DNA of 64,000 nt from Pollenia angustigena (GCA_930367215.1 OV884057.1:261472339-261536338), one strand, 5' to 3'; shown: positions 10,664-21,071, numbered from the stretch's first letter. Numbers and translations are program-made. The notes: generated by a model not told the origin, from the letters alone.

Positions 10664-12386
10664 TTAAAACATTTCAACATATTAGCAAGAAAGTTTTAAA
10701 TTGAGCCAAAAAAATGTATACTAAAATTCATTTCTTATCAAAAAACTAATGTTAAATAATTCAATATATTGTAAAACAATAATAATAACCAGGGAAACCA
10801 CAAATATGCAATTGCATGTTTTTCCTTGTACGACGAATGAAGGCAGTAGCCCGTTTCTGTATTTCTTACATCGTAAAACTTTTCGCATGAAACGTGTGAA
10901 TTGCAACAAAAATAGTGTGAAATGAAACAAAAGATGGTTTTTCTCACACAAGTGTTTCTGTATCTTTTTTTTGCGAGAATTATCTGTCATTTAAATAATT
11001 TTTCAGCAATTATTGCGAGGATGCGAGAAAAAGTGTTTCTATAACAATATTTTGCGAAAAGTTTCTTTCAAGAACTGTCAAAATAAGTCACATTTGAAAT
11101 TGGTGGCGAGAAAAACAAAATGTAGATATTTTGAATTTAAAATATGTTTATACACTATTTTTTTAAATAAATAAAAAAATAGAAGGAATATAAATGATGA
11201 ATGCATAATTTATATGATGAAAATAAACAAAAAACAATTGTTGCATTTTGTTATATTAAATATTTTTTAGCGTTTTCTTGTTTTGGTTTTAATCAGTGTC
11301 GCCAGATAAATTTGTGTCAAAATCGTAAATTTCCTGAGAAAAAAATAAAAAAGATCGTCTTGTTTGTTTTAAAAATCGTGCAATTTAAAATCAATTTTAA
11401 ACAAATTTGTTTCGACTTTTATTAAAAAATAATCAAACAAAAACATATTTAAAGTTGATGGGTATTTAATAATTTCATTAAATTTATATTTATTTTGTTA
11501 AGCTGGAGAATTATTTTTTAAAAAATTATTTATTTTCTTTAATCCGATAAAAATTTAAAATTTAAAAATCAGCTTTGATAACAGTATTATAAATATTCTG
11601 GGTTTTTATGGAATTTATAGTGACAACGTTGTTTTATGTTTATATCGTATGTAGTCCGAAATAGTATATTATTGAAATTTAACTAAATCGGTTTACAAAT
11701 GGCTGAGATATAAATCTTTAGTTTACCTATTCCTATAATCTTTTTCTTTTTTACCTGAAAAAGACTAAGTAGAATACCTGGTAGTTAAAATTTAAAAAAA
11801 TCGGTTCATAAATAAACGGGTTAAAGACCTAGTAAAATCTTCGCCTACAAAATAATATGTTAAGTAATCAGAAACACATAAAAGCTCTACATACAATTCT
11901 ACTGAAAAGCTAATGAATTTTACAAGAGTTGTGCCAAAATGAACAAACTCAGAAGTAAGTCATTTATTTTATCTAAGTACATCCAGAAAAAAGAAGTTAT
12001 CGAAGTTCTTATGGAAGAAAGCTACGAGTGAAAGAAGCTATCCATTTTGAAAAAGTTTTTACTGGGAGACAAACAAATTTCTTTCTTGCCGGAATAATGG
12101 TTTTGGCACAAAAGTGTACATAAAAGATACAAATATCAAATATCAATCATATTTTGTATATGTATATAAGAAGTATTAAATATTCAAAATAAGCCAAGTC
12201 GGTCATTACTTTCCCTCGAAATTTTGCTTTTGCCGATAAATTTTTTAGGGAAGAGACAAACAATTTCGAGGACAATTTTCACAATAGGGATAAATATAAA
12301 AATTTAACCCTTGTTTCTAAAGATATCTTTTTTTCTAATAAACAAACATATAAAAATATTTACAATTATCTTATTTCGAAGACTAA

Positions 12387-12660
12387 GGCCTTAATTTTGT
12401 AAAACGCAAACGCAACGCCAAAAATTATATTGAAAGCAAAAACAAAATCAAAAATATATCATAATTTTGTTATTTTTTTCTATAGAAATGTATATTGAAT
12501 TTTTAAATTTTAAACGCTGCATATCTTGTGGCGTTGATAATTTTAAAACGCAATATGTATTTCTGTAGAAAGCAACAACAAAATTTTAACACATTTTTGA
12601 CATTGTTTTTGCTTTCAATGTTATTTTTGTCATTGCGTTGCGTTTTACAAATTTAGGGCC
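12387..12660. mobile_element. 274-bp MITE of the GGCCTAA..AAAACGCAACGC family, copy 1
   Basis: The left end GGCCTTAATTTTGTAAAACG and the right end, the inverse of GGCCCTAAATTTGTAAAACG, pair over about 30 bases including GCAACGC. TAA flanks both sides (12384-12386 and 12661-12663). The interior has characteristic GAAAGCAAAAACAAAATC and its inverse. Non-coding; PIF/Harbinger-like by duplication. Confidence 0.75.
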
Positions 12661-12891
12661 TAAGTGTAAAACGCAACGCCAACAATTTCATTAAAAGCAA
12701 AAACAAAATCAAAAAATATTTTATAAATTTGTTGTTGCTTTCTACAGACATTCATATTTGTTTTTTTTTTTCAATTTTCAACGCCACAAAATAGAAGTGT
12801 TTGAAATTTAAAAATTCAAGATGAATTTCTATAGAAAGTAACAACAAAATTATAAAATATTTTTGATTTTGTTTTTGCTTTCGTCACTTTT
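12657..12891. mobile_element. Same MITE family, copy 2, abutting copy 1 and truncated
   Basis: It starts GGCCTAAGTGTAAAACGCAACG and shares its first bases with the end of copy 1. It runs through the same GAAAGCAAAAACAAAATC interior, and stops after TTTTTGCTTTCGTCACT without the GCAACGC right terminus. Head-to-tail abutment with one damaged end suggests insertion into, or rearrangement at, the neighbouring copy. Confidence 0.6.
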
Positions 12892-13521
12892 TTAGCAAAA
12901 ATCATCAAAACGTCGCTTTGTTAATATCGGAACAAAAAATCGTTAAGATGTCGATAACTCGTCAAATCTGGCAGCCCTGTTTTTATTATATTTATTTATT
13001 TTGTTGACGTTTCGCTTTTATTTGACTGGAAATATTCCAGTATAAACAGAATTTGTTGTGTCTGTTTTCGCATTCAAATACAGAAACACTTTTATCTCAT
13101 AAATCGAGAAACGATGGAATTTTTTGTTTCACACTTCATGTAAGAAATTTTACGATGCAAGAAATACAGAAACGAGCTACAGAAATAATATTTCTATACG
13201 TTTAAGAGCTTTTTATGAATTTTGACATCGATTTGTTTGTGCATATTTTGGCATATTTTACCGGTTGGATCATATTTTTGCATAATTTATTAAAAAGAGC
13301 CTTTTTGCAGCATTTTTGAAGTTTTTAGCGCATATTTTGCCTTTTTGAGGCATATTTTGATACATATTCGATTTTTTAGATGCCTCTTGTAAGCTTTCGC
13401 AGCAAACAAAAAAAAATTTTTTTTTTCCAAATTCTGGCTAACAGATGGCTTTTCTGTTTTATATATGTACATATCTATCTGTATACCCAACGTGTTGCTT
13501 TAATTTCGCCATCCACATTTA

Positions 13522-13902
13522 GGACCTAATTTTGTAAATCGCAACGAAATCCCAAAAATAACATTGAAAGCAAAAACAATGTCAAAAATTAGTCAACATT
13601 TTGTTGTTGCTTTCTACAGAAATACATATTGCGTTTTAAAATTATCAACGCCACAAGATATGCAGCGTTTAAAATTTAAAAATTCAATATGCATTTCTAA
13701 AGAAAACAACAACAAAATTATGAAATATTTTCGATTTTCTTTTTGCTTTCAATATAATTTTTGGCGTTGCAGCGTTTAAAATTTAAAAATTCAATATGCA
13801 TTTCTAAAGAAAACAACAACAAAATTATGAAATATTTTCGATTTTGTTTTTGCTTTCAATATAATTTTTGGCGCTGCGCTTGCGTTTTACAAATTTAGGG
13901 CC
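13522..13902. mobile_element. Same MITE family, copy 3, with an internal tandem duplication
   Basis: The ends GGACCTAATTTTGTAAATCG and the inverse of GGCCCTAAATTTGTAAAACG are flanked by TTA (13519-13521 and 13903-13905). The interior holds a 107-bp unit repeated twice (13662-13768 and 13769-13875) with about one visible difference. This makes the copy longer than its 274-bp relative. Confidence 0.75.
13662..13875. repeat. Two-unit 107-bp tandem duplication
   Basis: Each unit begins GCAGCGTTTAAAATTTAAAA and ends at CAATATAATTTTTGGCGTT or its equivalent. The units differ visibly at one base (TTTTCTTTTTGC against TTTTGTTTTTGC). The near identity shows that the duplication is recent relative to the element. 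Confidence 0.8.
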
Positions 13903-14830
13903 TTAATGTTTACTCTAAAATGAAGACAGGTTGTCATTAAAGATAATGTTATTTTAAACTTTCAAATTTTACATAAAAGCAAAAACTAAGGCAATTATAA
14001 ACATACGTTTTTGGCGATGTGTGCAATACATAAAAAACTGAGCCAATCTTTTAGTACACCGATTGATTAAGAATCAATTTGTAAAGTGATTTAACTATGC
14101 CCATCCGTCCGGCTGGCTGGTTGTCTGTCCACCTTAACCTTGTGTACAAGTACAAGCTGCAATTTTGTACTAATTTGATCAAATTTGGAAAATGCATTTT
14201 AATTGTACCAATGACAAAGTCTATGTAAATGGTGAGACTTGATCTTTAATTTAATATATTCCCTATAAAAACTTCTTTCCACATTAGACTCTTTGTGTAA
14301 GTAAGAGCCATATAATTATGTTGGCATTAGATTAAATTCGCCCAAAAAATATGTTACTGCTTATTAAATTCTCTTCGAATTGGTCGATAAATACTTTGGT
14401 GTTTGGGCTTTACCGATTATAATATTAGTATTGTTTTTTTTTTTTCAAATGCAAATATTGAATATTTTGTTTTTAAATAAGCAATTTTTGATTTTTTTGG
14501 GGCATATTTTTAACAATTTTGAGGGCATATTTTCGAATTTTTGCTGCATATTTAATGCGCATAAAATGCATTTTTTTAGAGCATATTTTTGGTTTCCATG
14601 GTAATAACTAACCTGGGGCTTATAAATGAAAGTACTTTCTTGCAGAATTGTGTGCATGTGTAGTTTGACTTTCAAGAAATTACTTTAATGTGTAAATGTT
14701 TGGTAAAAATTATTTGAAATTTGCCATGAATTATATTAAATGAACTTTTACCCTCCAAGCATTTGATCGAGTGTTTTTTGCTTTTCCACCAAATTTGAAC
14801 TACTTTGTCGAGTTTGGTATTTATAAAAAA

Positions 14831-15393
14831 GATTTTACAGAATCGTACAACAGCAAAATACGTAACAATTAAATAATGAAATAAGTTTATAAAGAAATGT
14901 CAATATTAAAGTGAAATTGAATTAAATTTTATTTCTTCGACCTTTTTTCCAATTATTTATAAACAATATATTTTATTTATTAATTAATTTGTTCCAATAT
15001 TTCGATATCCATCGGATATCATTATCAAGGAATGACTTACAAGTATATTAGAGACGTATTACAATTATCAATGTTGTACAATATTGAATGTGATGATTGT
15101 AATACGTCTCTAATATACTTGTAAGTCATTCCTTGATAATGATATCCGATGGATATCCAAATATTGGAACAAATTAATAAATAAATAATATGTATTGTTT
15201 TTAAATAACACTGTGCGACAAATGGTTTATAAATAATTGGCCTCGAGCTCGAAAAACTTTTTATTTTTAATAAAAAAAAAGGGTCGAAGAAATAAAATTT
15301 AATTCAATTTCACTTTAATATTTACATTACTTTATAAACTTATTTCATAACTTAATTGTAACGTATTTTGCTGTTGTACGATTCTGTAAAATC
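14831..15393. repeat. Long hairpin (foldback) with about 250-bp arms
   Basis: The left arm starts GATTTTACAGAATCGTACAA and the right arm ends with its inverse at 15393. Pairing continues through GATATCCATCGGATATCATT and GTATATTAGAGACGTATTAC down to a short loop near 15080-15092. The right arm carries about 70 unpaired bases (about 15205-15275) containing GTGCGACAAATGG and GGCCTCGAGCTCGAAAAA. The latter is shared with 17258-17290, so it is a secondary insertion or a partner element end. Non-coding. Confidence 0.75.
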
Positions 15394-15398
15394 TTTTA

Positions 15399-15940
15399 AT
15401 ACCCACACCATAATAGTGGAGAGGGTATTATGCATTTGTGCTGATGTGTGTAATAGTGGTCCTTGACCCACCTTAAAGTATACCGATCTACTCAGAATCA
15501 CTTTCTGGGTCGAACTAACGATGTCCGTCCGGCTGGCTGGTAGGCTGGCTGGAGATAATTTGATAAAATTTGGGTCATAGGTTCTTATTGGTACAAGGAC
15601 CAAGCCTATTAAAACTGGGCTGAATCGTAGGACCACGAGGGAAGATAGGGGGAAATTTCTTCCTCTCAGAAACTATCAACCCGATTTTAATGAAATTTAA
15701 AACATTGATAGAACCATATCTATAGGGACACATTAGCTATACAGTTTTTCAAAAATAGGACCACAAGGGGAGGTAGGCGGCAATTTTTGCCACTCACAAA
15801 CTTTCAAACCGATTTTCATGAAGTTTATAAACATAGATAAATCCATATTTATATGGACACATAAGCATGATGTGTTTTTAAATACTGTGGTGTAGGGTAT
15901 CTATGGTCGGGCTTGACCGACTTTACTTTCTTACTTGTTT
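15399..15940 (+). repeat. Dispersed repeat (ATACCCACACCATAATAG ... CTTACTTGTTT type)
   Basis: It opens ATACCCACACCATAATAGTG and closes with GGTATCTATGGTCGGGCTTG then CCGACTTTACTTTCTTACTT. The body has the CCGTCCGGCTGGCTGGTAGG phrase and two subrepeats that each carry a GGACCACRAGGG phrase (about 15629 and 15751). Fragments of the same family lie at about 14090, 22970-23090 (inverted), 43539-43760 and 57000-57050. I do not recognise a coding domain. It is unclassified, possibly a non-autonomous element. Confidence 0.65.
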
Positions 15941-15944
15941 ATAA

Positions 15945-16587
15945 ATAAACAAACAATTTCATTGTTTGGAAAATATTTTCCCACGAATCAACGAAGCAAA
16001 ATTGAAGGAAGGTGTTCTGAATGGGCCGGATATACGAAAGCTCATGAATCAAAGGAATTTAAAAGTGCTTTAGATGGCAATGATTACTTTGCGTGGATGG
16101 CAGTGAAGAAAGTCATACGATATTTTTTGGGAAATACGCGAGCTCACAATTACCCCGCCCTTGTTACCAAGATGTTGTACTACTTCCAGAAAATTGGAGT
16201 GAATATGTCACTCAAAATTCACTTCTTGCATCACCATCTCGAATACTTCAGCAAGCAGCTAGCCTCAGAGTCGGATGAACATGGCGAGCGCTTCCATCAA
16301 GTGGCAATGCCAATGGAAACGCGACATAAAGGCAAAAGGCTCGAAGCGCTGTTGGCTGAAATTTGTTGGTGGTCGCCAAAAGACGTACGATCCCGACAAT
16401 GAAGATGAAGAAGAAGAATATCTAATGGGAGTTTCCTCCGAGGGTAAGTCACAAAAATGAAGTTAACTGACTGATTAAAAACAATTGATTTTTTCCAGAT
16501 GAAGACAGATCCTCATCCGATACAGACTCTGAACAAGTGGGCGAACCACCACGCAAGAAATTAAATTGCGCAAACAAACGAAAATAA
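15945..16587 (+). pseudogene. Fragment of a dispersed insect gene family (MSLKIHFLH ... DEHGERFHQ domain)
   Basis: The reading frame 15935-16402 encodes a conserved-looking block. It contains FLGNTRAHNYPAL, then MSLKIHFLHHHLEYFS, then SDEHGERFHQ, about residues 64-125. This resembles a protein of unknown function that I recall in many insect genomes, often in transposon-like dispersed copies. Near 16380-16390 the frame shifts by one base: the original frame reaches a stop (16400-16402), while the shifted frame continues with DPDNEDEEEEYLMG. A 55-bp intron (16444-16498; GTAAGT donor, TTTTTTCCAG acceptor) follows. The second exon gives an acidic and then basic tail (SSSDTDSEQVGEPPRKKLN) to a stop at 16585. 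The 5' part is missing and the fragment abuts the dispersed repeat at 15940. The intact intron argues against retroposition. Function is unknown; the family recall is uncertain. Confidence 0.6.
16444..16498 (+). other. Predicted 55-bp intron of the pseudogene
   Basis: GAGG|GTAAGT and TTTTTTCCAG|AT give canonical boundaries. Joining the flanks keeps an open acidic frame. The length is typical of short fly introns. Confidence 0.6.
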
Positions 16588-17029
16588 GTTTTCCGTTCAT
16601 CGATTTTTATACCTATGTATCTATGTAATAACCTAATAATTACCTGTGATAATTTTTAATTAATAATTAATAATTATAATAAATAATATATAATAAATAT
16701 TATCCAAATTCATTGAAACATAAAATCAATATTCTTGTCAAAATGAGATACCTTCACTTAATTGTGAATAAAAGCGAAACGCGTCCATCGATTTTCATGA
16801 TCTATGTCTCATTTTGTTTAAAGGTTATGTGACTTTACGTGAAAGTAATAAGACTTGACACTTTTTTTTACCGTTTTGGATTTTTTATGAATTAAAAATA
16901 AAAAAATTCAATTTTTAAGAAAAAAAAGTTTTTTTCTTCATACATTTATTTATAACTGCGAAACTGTTGCTTATGTAGCGAAACATTGTATGAACAGATT
17001 AAAGGAATTGTAATTCCTAATTTTTTTAA
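16588..17029. other. AT-rich DNA downstream of the pseudogene
   Basis: A TTAATAATTAATAATTATAA-like simple repeat lies at about 16660-16700. Two similar phrases, CATCGATTTTTATACCTATG and CATCGATTTTCATGATCTAT, lie at about 16599 and 16787. No gene seen. Confidence 0.5.
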
Positions 17030-17300
17030 ATTTGTTTCAGCAAAATCCGACTAGTGGTTCTCGAGTTATGTCAAAAAAAAAACCACCAAAGGTCACAATT
17101 TCCCCAATATGATAGTTACTAACTTCAAATCGATATATTTCGATTCCTAGACGTGACCCAGCGAAACGCCGGGACACGTATAACTTCTTTTTTTTACCGA
17201 TATAACATTTCCCGTTGGTTTCATCCCATCTCGATTTTGACTGTCGCATAGTGTAATTGGCCTCGAGCTCGAAAAAACTTTTTATTTTTTTATTAAAGTG
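17030..17300. repeat. Repeat fragment ending in GGCCTCGAGCTCGAAAAA
   Basis: It carries CTGTCGCATAGTGTAATTGG then GGCCTCGAGCTCGAAAAAAC. The last block is shared with 15239-15272 inside the long hairpin. The 90-residue minus-strand ORF here has no recognisable domain and is probably incidental. Confidence 0.45.
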
Positions 17301-19020
17301 AAATGTCAATAATTTTAAAAATGTAATAGTCGTAATATTGCTTTAAACTGGGATTATTTCTGTACTCAAAATTATGATACCACTGGCTGTCAATGTTATC
17401 GAAAAGCGTTTCTGTACTCGAAAATTGTTTGAATGACAGCACAGCATAACCCGCACTTTTCTTTCAGTTAATAATTTTTCATAAGATTGCTTAATCCATT
17501 ATTGCCCGTTACCAGAAAACGTGAACCAATTTTGTTGAAACGTTACAAATATTATTTTTTGGTTCTAACTAAAATATTTTAAAAACTGGGAATTATTTTT
17601 CAGAAATTACTTTATACACTACCAGACTATTATATTGTATTTTCTTGTTACATTTTACCTTAGCTTTCCTTTGGACAGCAATGAGGTATATTGTATGTAA
17701 AGAAAAATTTACAATTATTAGACACCAGCAGAATGAATTGCATTTTCCTGCCCGCTACGGCCTTCGTCAGCATTCTTTGTGTCACACTGGATAGTGGTAC
17801 TTTATAAATTGAATGTATAACCTCAACAATTTTAACAAATAGAAACTGGGAATTATTTCCTTTCGAAGGTTACTTTATATTATATTCATTTCTGAATAAT
17901 TGAAGGAATAGGACTTTTACAAAAAAAAATATATAACTGAAATTTAGCTCAGAGAATAAATTCGAAAAAATGTTGAATAAAATATTTTAAGTTTCAAGAA
18001 AAGGAGTTGGTAAGTTCAATTGCCAGTGGGCCGATATGCTTAGTTTTTTTTCGGAATAACACAAGAATTCAAGAATACAAAAACATCTATTTATTTATTA
18101 AAAAATAAAAAAAATATAAGAGAAAACTTTTAAAATAAAGGTAAAATTGTTGTAGATATAAAATTTTTTGTGGCTGTTAAATTCTAATAAGTATTTTGAA
18201 CATGCAGAAACGCATTTTTGATGTAACCGCACACTGTATACTTGTTGCAAGTTGTTTAAATGCTGTTTTGACAGCATTTTCCCAATAAAATTTTATGTTT
18301 TTACCTCTGACACTCTAGGGAATTTGTTACAGATAAAAAGAAAGTAACGACTTGCTAACCTCGCAGATCAATAAGGGATAAAAAGGGAATTCCCCGTTTT
18401 TCAAGTCGGTTTAGGTAAGAGTAAGACGAACGACAACTGATTATTTTAGACCATTTTATTTTCAACGTCAATTTTTCAATATCATCAAGGCAAATTCATA
18501 TTCGCTCTGAAAAATATCTAGTTTATTTGTCAAAAAACCCAAGAAAAATCAAATTTGTTGACAAACTAACAAGATAAATATAGGATAGAACAAAATGCAC
18601 GGAGCAACAAATAGTCAGCTGATCTTTCGAGCTGACCTGGAATACCGTGTAAAAATATTGACAAATTTTGTTTACGACGAATTAAATTCGCCATTGCCTC
18701 TACCTCATTTAATGCGTATCAGAAAGAGAGATAATTATAGAGAATTTATTAGCGAGTGTATATTGTGCGTTTGTTCATGATTTTAATTAATCTTGCCCAA
18801 TTTGCTACTGATGTATATATTTCTGCCCAATGGAAAGTAAAATTACCACAAGGATAGTTGATGGTATTTCAAACATTTAGTATAAGGTTATTAAATTGAA
18901 TTACGCCAATAATAATAGTAGCCGAAATGGGGATTTATATTTTTAATAACTTTTGTAGTTGATTAAAAATAGGATCTTTTTTGAAGCTTAGCGAAAATCC
19001 ATCCTAAACGCGAAAGGATA
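17301..19020. other. Decayed repeats; one fragment shared with 36262-36470
   Basis: At 17845-17990 the phrases GGGAATTATTTCCTTTCGAA and CTGAAATTTAGCTCAGAGAA match the hairpin region at 36350-36470. Similar CTGGGAATTATTT phrases recur near 17350 and 17588. A 61-codon ORF at 18595-18780 has a fly-like start context (AACAAAATG) but no known domain. It also overlaps a stretch (18487-18700) with AAGGCAAATTCATA and AATTCGCC ends like the 61241 MITE, so I do not call it a gene. Confidence 0.45.
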
Positions 19021-19093
19021 ACCAGAGTGCCCTGGTAGGCTAGTTGGTAGTGAGCTAGTCTATCAGCGCCGGGATATCCCGCTAGAGACTCTA

Positions 19094-19644
19094 CAGGGTG
19101 GCTCAGAAAGACTGAAGTGGTGTGAATTCCTTATAACTTTTTTATTATATTTTTTTTCTTTTCTTTTCAGTATTTTGTAAAGAAGACTTGGACAATTTAT
19201 TATGGAGCAATACACAACCGAACAGCGTGCCCAAATTGTTGAAATTTGATGAAAGAATAATTTCGCGTAGAAGCAATTTTAATTGGCCTCCGCGTTCCCC
19301 GGATTTAACCGCTCCAGACTATTTCCTTTGGGGTTTTTTAAAAGGGAAAGTTTATGTTAATAAGCCTAGGACTATTGAGGAATTAAAAACCAATATTCGA
19401 GACGAAATTAACAACATAACACCGGAAGTTTTGCGAAAGGTCATGGAAAATGTGTTGGAAAGAGCACATTTGTGCGAAGCAGAAAATGGCCACCACTTGC
19501 GGGATATCATTTTTAATAACTAATCTAAAAATATTCCCTCTAAATTTACTGTATTTTAAAAACAAAAAATTAAAAAAATATGTCTTAAATAAAAAGTTAT
19601 AAGGAATTCAAACCACTTCACTTCGGTCTTTCTGGGCCACCCTG
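19094..19644 (+). mobile_element. Internally deleted mariner-like element, 551 bp
   Basis: The terminal inverted repeats start CAGGGTGGCTCAGAAAGACT (left) and CAGGGTGGCCCAGAAAGACC (right, inverted). They pair over roughly 45 bases, including GAATTCCTTATAACTTTTT. TA flanks both sides (19092-19093 and 19645-19646). Full-length mariners are about 1.3 kb, so roughly 700-800 bp has been lost from the middle of the gene. Confidence 0.92.
19188..19523 (+). pseudogene. Mariner transposase, 5' start fused to the C-terminal third
   Basis: A transposase start at 19202 reads MEQYTTEQRAQIVEI and stops at once, typical of a mariner N-terminus. After a deletion junction near 19245-19255 another frame (19188-19523) resumes at the C-terminal catalytic part. 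There, NWPPRSPDLTAPDYFLWG holds the third catalytic aspartate (SPDLT) and the LWG motif, and the frame ends ...HHLRDIIFNN. The first two catalytic aspartates and most of the DNA-binding region are gone. The two pieces are in different frames. It cannot encode an active transposase; the short element could be moved only by a complete relative. Confidence 0.88.
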
Positions 19645-19690
19645 TAGTTTCTTTCCTGCAGACAAGAAAAAAAAAATAAAAAAAAATAGA

Positions 19691-20074
19691 CAGATTGTTT
19701 CTTTAAACATTAAGTAAAATTATTAATAAAACACAAGTAAATTATTTTATAATGGATAGGATTTATACTTGACTAATGTGCTGGACAATAATGGGTGAAA
19801 GCTAATAAAAGTAGAGCTAAAGAAAAAATGGATTTTGTATTTTTATTTTTTAAAAATGTATCGATTTTAACTGTTTGTTTGTTTGTTGTTTAGTGACTTT
19901 GAAAAAATGTTTGTATAAAATAAACAATTGTTATTAATTATTATTTTTGGTGAAAATCAACGTAATCAGAGAAATAAATTTTGTAAAATAAGTTTTGTAA
20001 AGCATTAAAAAAATGCTCGTTATGTTTATGTATTCGGTGTTTAAACCGGAAATACTTTTAAATAAATTTGTCTG
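19691..20074. other. AT-rich DNA, nothing recognised
   Basis: No coding signature or paired ends seen. Confidence 0.55.
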
Positions 20075-21071
20075 CACAGAAAAAATTATTGCCGGTTTGA
20101 AAATTTTTTTAATTTCTACAAATTTTTTTACTGATTCAATTAAAATTTTTGTTTGATTTTTATTTAACCAACAAAAATGTTGACAACCATTCAAAAATAT
20201 AATACACGCGTTATTGGTTTCAAGTTTTCATAATTTTGTATGAAATATTCAACGCTTTTTAATGTTGTCGTCTTTTTGCATTTTTTTATTTGATCGTAAG
20301 CAACACTTCCTAATGTGAAATATAAGAACTACAACAAAAAACACATACAGTCTATTTTTGGACACTTTAAAAAAGTACAACAGTAAGAAAGATGAAGAGG
20401 TTTGAAGTAAAAAAAAAAACAAAAAAATAGCAGGTAAAAAAACGTTTCACTCTTTTTAAACAACAGAAACAACAACAACATTATAAGAAACAAAATAAAT
20501 TTTTGGTTGGTTTCAAAGTTGGTTAAAAAAAACCAAAATCCCGTATTCAATTTTTTCAAACTGTTTGCTTAAATACATCAAATACAAAAATATAATGATG
20601 ACGAAAAACATATCGAGTCGGTCTGTCGCCGTTTTTGGGTTACATTTCTTCTTCATTAGCAAAGGAAAGGATACAGCAACAGTGAGTGATGACGAAAAAC
20701 ATTGTGTTGTGTGTATAAATAAGACTTCGTTCAAAAATTATTCCAACAAAAAAAAGTGTCTCAGAGCCAGCCGGCCGCTCTGCTCTCTCTGCCATCATCT
20801 TCTAATACAGTGCCTGCTTGTGTGCGCATCATTGCTTGTGCAAAAACCTTTTTTTTTTTTTTTTTTTGAAATTTAGTATATGAATTTCAGTAAACTTTTT
20901 GTTTGATTCAGTTAAATTATTTGTTTGAAAAAATCAGTGTTTTTTTCAATAAACAAAATGCAAATAAATTGTTTGAATATGCGAATTTGTTTATAGGACC
21001 GATTTCAGACAAAAAATTGTTTGATTCTACAAATTTTTTGTTTGAATTGGAAAAATAATTTTTTCTGTGTG
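20075..21071. mobile_element. About 1-kb element with CACAGAAAAAATTATT inverted ends
   Basis: The left end CACAGAAAAAATTATT (about 20076) and its inverse AATAATTTTTTCTGTG (about 21054-21070) bracket paired subterminal motifs (TTTCTACAAATTTTTT and GATTCTACAAATTTTTTG). The interior includes low-complexity T runs and non-coding DNA. A possible remnant of the same family lies at about 51352 and another near 59058. No transposase. The superfamily is uncertain. Confidence 0.5.

Larger units (their letters stand above)
10847..13179. mobile_element. 2.3-kb inverted-terminal element nested in the hAT element
   Basis: The left end TAGCCCGTTTCTGTATTTCT and the right end, the inverse of TAGCTCGTTTCTGTATTTCT, pair for about 32 bases. 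CAG flanks both sides (10844-10846 and 13180-13182). The host hAT sequence is continuous across the insertion when compared with the empty counterpart near 23420-23460. A 3-bp CWG duplication is compatible with PIF/Harbinger. No recognisable transposase; the interior is AT-rich and hosts the MITE pair at 12387-12891. Confidence 0.7.
10790..14600. mobile_element. 3.8-kb hAT-type element, host of several insertions
   Basis: The left end is CAGGGAAACCACAAATATGC, and the right end is the inverse of CATGGAAACCAAAAATATGC. They are flanked by an 8-bp near-duplication, ATAATAAC (10782-10789) against GTAATAAC (14601-14608). CAGGG ends and 8-bp duplications are hAT features. Subterminal sequence matches the independent copy at 22451-23497, including a GCAATTGCATGTTTTTCC block and many GCATATTTT repeats (13240-13400 and 14490-14590). 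A dispersed-repeat piece with CCGTCCGGCTGGCTGGTTGT lies at about 14105. No transposase was found, so the element is non-autonomous. Confidence 0.7.
19028..19690 (+). mobile_element. tRNA-like SINE interrupted by a mariner element
   Basis: The head (19031-19091) has an A-box-like GGCTAGTTGGTAG and a CGCCGGGATATCCCGC stem resembling a degenerate T-arm/B-box. Beyond the mariner insertion the sequence resumes (GTTTCTTTCCTGCAGACAAG) and ends in an A-rich tail (19665-19688). Removing the mariner and one TA restores a short element with a tRNA-like head and an A tail. It appears unrelated to the SINE at 1690 and 6808. The assignment is tentative because the B box is poor. Confidence 0.45.

Noticed and set aside
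15352..15636. 94-codon minus ORF
   Set aside because: It spans the end of a hairpin and the start of a dispersed repeat; an antisense artefact.
17037..17309. 90-codon minus ORF
   Set aside because: It overlaps a repeat fragment shared with 15239-15272; no domain seen.
18595..18780. 61-codon ORF with a fly-like start context
   Set aside because: No homology recognised, and it overlaps sequence resembling the ends of the AAGGCGAATTC MITE family.
20565..20876. 103-codon ORF with a short basic/cysteine region
   Set aside because: It sits inside the CACAGAAAAAATTATT-ended element and finishes in a poly-T run; no domain recognised.
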